Origin: Akkermansiaceae bacterium UBA2367 | GTDB taxonomy: Bacteria; Verrucomicrobiota; Verrucomicrobiia; Verrucomicrobiales; DEV007 | NCBI GenBank assembly: GCA_002344525.1 | Contig: DDTJ01000028.1 | Span: forward strand, 94,747-158,746 | Length of the DNA: 64,000 nucleotides | Reading direction: 5' to 3' | In this document: in pieces, positions 60,893-64,000 of the stretch | Numbering within the stretch: the stretch's first letter is position 1 | Layout: each line of letters begins with the position of its first letter | The notes under the pieces: generated by a model | The model's database searches: none | The model's input: the letters and a program-made list of their open reading frames with translations, nothing else | Told to the model about the DNA's origin: nothing | Translations under genes and position numbers: made by a program

Positions 60893-61843
60893 ATGAACGC
60901 AACCCTCCTCGCCCCCTCCACCGACCTGCGCGCCGACATCCTCGCGCTGAAAAAGGAGCGCAACGCCGTCATCCTCGCGCACAACTACCAGAACGCCGAC
61001 ATCCAGGAGATCGCCGACTACGTGGGCGACTCCCTCGGCCTCTCCTTCCGCGCCCAGGAGACCGACGCCGACGTGATCGCCTTCTGCGGCGTCCACTTCA
61101 TGGCCGAGACCGCGAAGATCGTCAATCCGTCGAAGACCGTCGTCCTCCCCGACGCCAACGCCGGCTGCTCCTTGGAGGACTCCTGCCAGCCCGAGGATCT
61201 CGCCGCCTTCCTCGAAGCGAACCGGGAGAAGAACTACTACGTCATCACCTACATCAACTCCTCGGCCGCGGTGAAGGCCCTCTCCGACGTGATCTGCACC
61301 AGCGGCAATGCCGTGCGCATCGTCGAGGCGGCTCCGAAGGACCGCCCCATCCTCTTCGCCCCCGACCAGAACCTCGGGGCTTGGGTCTCGCAGCAGACCG
61401 GGCGCGAGATGGACTACTGGAACGGCAACTGCTACATCCACGTCGAGTTCACCCGCGACAGCATCCGCCGCATCAAGGAGGAACATCCCGAGGCCGTCGT
61501 CGTCGCCCACCCCGAATGCACCACCGCCGTGCGCCTCCTCGCCGACGAGGTCTGCTCGACGGAGAAGATGGTCGACTTCTGCCGCAACACCCCGGCGCAG
61601 GACATCATCGTCGTGACCGAGGCGAACATGCTCCACCGCCTCCGCCGCGAAGTGCCGGGGAAGAACCTCATCCCCGGCCCCACCGAACGCTGCGCCTGCG
61701 CCGAATGCCGCTACATGAAATTGAACACCTTGGAGAAGCTCTACCGCTGCCTCCGCGACCTCGAACCCGAAGTCACCCTCGACGAATCCCTCCGCCAAGC
61801 CGCCGAGGCCCCGATCCTGAGAATGCTGGAACTCAGCAAGTGA
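60893..61843 (+). CDS. nadA: quinolinate synthase NadA
   Basis: NadA condenses iminoaspartate with dihydroxyacetone phosphate to quinolinate in NAD synthesis. It is 316 residues. KERNAVILAHNYQNADIQEI is the N-terminal His motif, and VIAFCGVHFMAETAKIVNPS is the next. The three Cys expected to hold the [4Fe-4S] cluster are in DANAGCSLEDS, HVEFTRDS... region with HPECTTAV, and ERCACAECRYMKLNTLEKLY. ATG at 60893 starts at the expected point. nadB and nadC are not in the window. The gene follows the bactofilins by 26 bp but is probably functionally separate. Confidence 0.95.
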   Translation: MNATLLAPSTDLRADILALKKERNAVILAHNYQNADIQEIADYVGDSLGLSFRAQETDADVIAFCGVHFMAETAKIVNPSKTVVLPDANAGCSLEDSCQPEDLAAFLEANREKNYYVITYINSSAAVKALSDVICTSGNAVRIVEAAPKDRPILFAPDQNLGAWVSQQTGREMDYWNGNCYIHVEFTRDSIRRIKEEHPEAVVVAHPECTTAVRLLADEVCSTEKMVDFCRNTPAQDIIVVTEANMLHRLRREVPGKNLIPGPTERCACAECRYMKLNTLEKLYRCLRDLEPEVTLDESLRQAAEAPILRMLELSK

Positions 61844-61873
61844 CGCCTGCAAGGTTTGTCCATCGTTCTTCGT

Positions 61874-61905
61874 CGCACCTTTTACCTTTCACTTTTCACC
61901 TTTGA
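61874..61905. repeat. 7-nt phased CTTTTAC repeat in the leader of the DUF5069 gene
   Basis: CGCACCT is followed by TTTACCT, TTCACTT, TTCACCT and TTGACTC in steps of seven, ending 8 nt before the start codon at 61913. This is the same pyrimidine-rich motif found in the leader of the AAA ATPase (42871-42912), in the same orientation relative to the downstream gene. Confidence 0.6.
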
Positions 61906-61912
61906 CTCCCCT

Positions 61913-62437
61913 ATGACCGACTACGCTTGGGACTCCGCCTTCACCGAACTCTTTGAACGCTGCCTCGACCGCTACCGTTCGGGCGACGCGGGTTTCGAAA
62001 ACTACTACTCCGACGCCGACCTCGCCTTCCTCGAATCCATCGGCTACGGGGAGCGGGAGTTCTTCGACTTCGTCGAGGACTTCGCCCAAGGCGGCGACCC
62101 CTCCCCCGCCACCGCGATCCTGATCGCCAGCGTCCGGCGCGACTACCTTCGCGAAGTCATGCGGGGGGCCAAGAGCGACCGCGTCCTCGATCCCGCCGCC
62201 CTGCCCTCGCGAACCGCCGAGCTCGACGGGATCGTCTGGCTGCCCCGCATCCTCGCGAAAGCCCGCGCCAAGCTGCGCGGCGAGCTCGACCCCGACACCA
62301 TGTTCTGCTGCGGCGGCGACCGCGCCTTCCTCCGCCGCCACGGCATCGCCCCCGCCGACTTTCTCCGTGCCGTCTGGGCCGCCGGGGATGACGACGCCAA
62401 GGTCGTCGCCTACGTGAAACGCAGCCGCGAGGCATGA
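61913..62437 (+). CDS. DUF5069 domain-containing protein
   Basis: This is a 174-residue cytoplasmic protein of the DUF5069 family, common in Verrucomicrobiota and without a known function. Typical stretches are ILIASVRRDYLREVMRGAKS and LDGIVWLPRILAKARAKLRG, then ELDPDTMFCCGGDRAFLRRH and IAPADFLRAVWAAGDDDAKV. No enzymatic motif is evident to me. The ATG at 61913 was chosen because the frame upstream runs into the heptad repeat tract. Its stop overlaps the start of the next gene (ATGA), so it is translationally coupled to a periplasmic TPR protein. Confidence 0.82.
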   Translation: MTDYAWDSAFTELFERCLDRYRSGDAGFENYYSDADLAFLESIGYGEREFFDFVEDFAQGGDPSPATAILIASVRRDYLREVMRGAKSDRVLDPAALPSRTAELDGIVWLPRILAKARAKLRGELDPDTMFCCGGDRAFLRRHGIAPADFLRAVWAAGDDDAKVVAYVKRSREA

Positions 62438-64000
62438 AGGGAACCCTGTCCAGCCCCCCTTCCAACCCTCTGCGGCCTTCCATCGGCGCGATCCTCCTCC
62501 CTGTCCTTCTCCTCGCCGCCCCCGCTCCCGCCCAGAAGAGCCTCGTCGATCTCGCCCCCTTTCGTGAAGGCTGCCAGGCCCTCGCCGACGAGCGTTTCGA
62601 GACGGCGGTGGCCCGCTTCCGCGAATGCTGGTCCCTGCTGCGGGAGGACGAATCCAGCGGCCCCGGGGAGAACTTCGTCGCCTCGCGACTCCTCGAATCC
62701 CTCGTCCGGAACGGGGAGACCGCCCCGGCTGTCGACTGGACCCTGGAGAACGCCGGGTTCCAGCCGACCCCCGCCACGAGCTACTGGATCGCCGCCGCCT
62801 TCCAAGCCGAGGAACGTTTCGCCGAAGCCGCCGAATATTACCAAGCCCACCTCGCCAACGTGTCCGCGCCGCCGACGGCGACCCTGATCAACCGCGCCGT
62901 CTGCCTCGCCCGCAGCGGTCGCGCCGCCGCCGCCCACGATCTCGTGCGCGACCTCGCCCCCTCCCATCCCGGCGAGACTCTGCGCCTCGCCCAGATCGCC
63001 GCCGCCTCGCACGAGGCCGAAGCCCTCGCCCGCTTGGGGGACGCGGACCTTTCCGACCCCGCTTGGGCCGCGCTGCGGATGCCCCTCGCCCGGCTCCTCG
63101 CCTTCCTCCATCTGCGGCTGGGAAACCGGGCCGCCGCCATTGCTACCGCCAGCGAAGCTGTCGCCACTTCGCCCGACGCCGACCAGGCCCGGCGCGCCCT
63201 CCTCTTTTTGGAAACCCTCCTCGACGGCGAGACGCCCGGAGATCTCCCGGAGCGCCTCGCCGCTTGGGAAGCCGACCCCGACTTTCCCGGACGCGAGGCG
63301 GCGGCCCTCCACCGCCTCCTCCTTGAGCCCGAGCCAGCCCGCTCCGAAGCCCTCCGCGCCTTCGCCGGGAAAACCGCCGATCCCGCGCTGCGGCTCGAAG
63401 CGCTACTCCGGATCGGCGAAGCCCCCGCGCCCACTCCTCCCGACGCGCCCCCCGACCTGCGCGAGCGGCTCGATTTCGCCATCGGCTCCGCCGCCTACCA
63501 CGCCGACCGCTTCGACGAGGCGATGCGGCATTTCTCCGGCTTGCTCGAACACGACAGAGGCGAAGCCGCCGCGCGCGATTCCTTCAACGCCGCCCTCTCC
63601 GCCCTGAGGCAGGACGACGCTGCCGCCTTCGCCGCCCACGAGGAGGCCATCGTCCGGACCAATCCCCGATCCAGCCTCCTCGCCGAGCTCAGCTACCTCG
63701 GCGGGCTGTATCTCTCCGCCAAGGGCGATCCCGCCGCCTACGAGCGGCTCAACCGCTTCGTCCAATCCCACCCCGATCATCCCTCCAGCGCCGACGCCCG
63801 CCTCGCCCTCGCCGAGATCCATCTGAACCAAGCCCCAGCGAGGCCCAGCGCTGCCCGCGAGATTTTCGAGGAGCTCCGCGCCCGCCCCCTCACTCTCGCC
63901 CAGAGCGAGCGGCTCGACTATGTCTCGATCTGGATCGAGCTCACCGACGGGAACGCCTCCGGGCTCCTCCGCCGCGCCGACGAGTTCGTCGCGAACTGGC
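62434..64000 (+). CDS. exported TPR protein (3' end beyond window)
   Basis: The frame opens at the ATG at 62434, overlapping the DUF5069 stop, and is still open at the window edge, giving 522 visible residues. After a signal peptide (AILLPVLLLAAPAPAQKS), the sequence is a series of TPR-like helix pairs: ALADERFETAVARFRECW, AFQAEERFAEAAEYYQAHLA, FAIGSAAYHADRFDEAMRHF and LALAEIHLNQAPARPSAARE. Such long periplasmic TPR proteins in this group often act with envelope or secretion machines. No other domain is seen before the end; the C-terminus may carry one. Confidence 0.8.
   Translation, partial: MKGTLSSPPSNPLRPSIGAILLPVLLLAAPAPAQKSLVDLAPFREGCQALADERFETAVARFRECWSLLREDESSGPGENFVASRLLESLVRNGETAPAVDWTLENAGFQPTPATSYWIAAAFQAEERFAEAAEYYQAHLANVSAPPTATLINRAVCLARSGRAAAAHDLVRDLAPSHPGETLRLAQIAAASHEAEALARLGDADLSDPAWAALRMPLARLLAFLHLRLGNRAAAIATASEAVATSPDADQARRALLFLETLLDGETPGDLPERLAAWEADPDFPGREAAALHRLLLEPEPARSEALRAFAGKTADPALRLEALLRIGEAPAPTPPDAPPDLRERLDFAIGSAAYHADRFDEAMRHFSGLLEHDRGEAAARDSFNAALSALRQDDAAAFAAHEEAIVRTNPRSSLLAELSYLGGLYLSAKGDPAAYERLNRFVQSHPDHPSSADARLALAEIHLNQAPARPSAAREIFEELRARPLTLAQSERLDYVSIWIELTDGNASGLLRRADEFVANW

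Overview
The window is a high-GC bacterial chromosome segment, densely coded on both strands. Gene content points to Verrucomicrobiota (Verrucomicrobiae, Rubritalea/Haloferula/Luteolibacter-like) rather than Proteobacteria. The pointers are a DUF1549/DUF1553 'planctomycete cytochrome' protein, a formylglycine sulfatase, a DUF4038 glycoside hydrolase, a DUF5069 protein, several cytochrome c domain proteins, and a squalene-hopene cyclase beside CrtQ/CrtO-like carotenoid-tailoring genes. The lineage call is inference; there is no rRNA gene in the window to settle it.

Layout. 1-3.0 kb: end of bamA, then ompH/skp and lpxD, the conserved outer-membrane assembly and lipid A order. 3.1-8.9 kb: M14 peptidase, membrane protein, TraB/GumN protein, CPBP protease and dienelactone hydrolase. 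8.9-11.3 kb: tRNA-Ala(CGC) with a clear promoter, a FitAB-like toxin-antitoxin pair, and a convergent glycosyltransferase/CrtO-type acyltransferase pair. 11.4-17.4 kb: exported alpha/beta hydrolase, small hypothetical protein, PQQ-like propeller and DUF4038 glycosidase. 17.4-19.1 kb: an accessory patch with a gene broken by a 222-bp MITE and a lower-GC SGNH hydrolase. 19.2-26.4 kb: hsp20-lon, an SBBP propeller, a sulfatase and a Gfo/Idh/MocA oxidoreductase. 26.6-31.4 kb: rplU-rpmA, an AP2-like protein, a LolD-like ATPase, a tetraheme cytochrome, rnhA and a phosphoesterase. 31.5-34.5 kb: ABC-2 exporter operon with acylphosphatase. 34.7-36.6 kb: LOG-thyA-folA, translationally coupled. 36.6-41.1 kb: octaheme/HEAT/TPR cytochrome, NicO-like membrane protein, lipoprotein and exported protein. 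41.2-46.1 kb: two-domain AAA ATPase and the DUF1549/DUF1553 cytochrome. 46.5-50.6 kb: ArsR regulator, TonB receptor and MFS transporter. 50.7-57.5 kb: U32 peptidase, a proline-rich exported protein, and the squalene-hopene cyclase operon. 57.6-64 kb: flavin disulfide reductase, two bactofilins, nadA, DUF5069 and a TPR protein running off the end.

The most unusual structure is intergenic. Many gaps hold short motifs phased at 7 nt (TTCGGRN, CTTTTAC, TACTCNN types) or 10 nt (ATCAGCGNNN, ATCTGCGNNN), usually arranged as inverted arms. Two are near-perfect 30-31 bp hairpins. One also forms an intrinsic-type terminator after rpmA, and two heptad tracts lie in the 5' leaders of genes. The other items worth following are the MITE insertion whose removal restores a complete reading frame, the C30-type carotenoid tailoring pair, the cyclase operon with a second alpha/alpha-toroid protein, and the AP2-like DNA-binding candidate.
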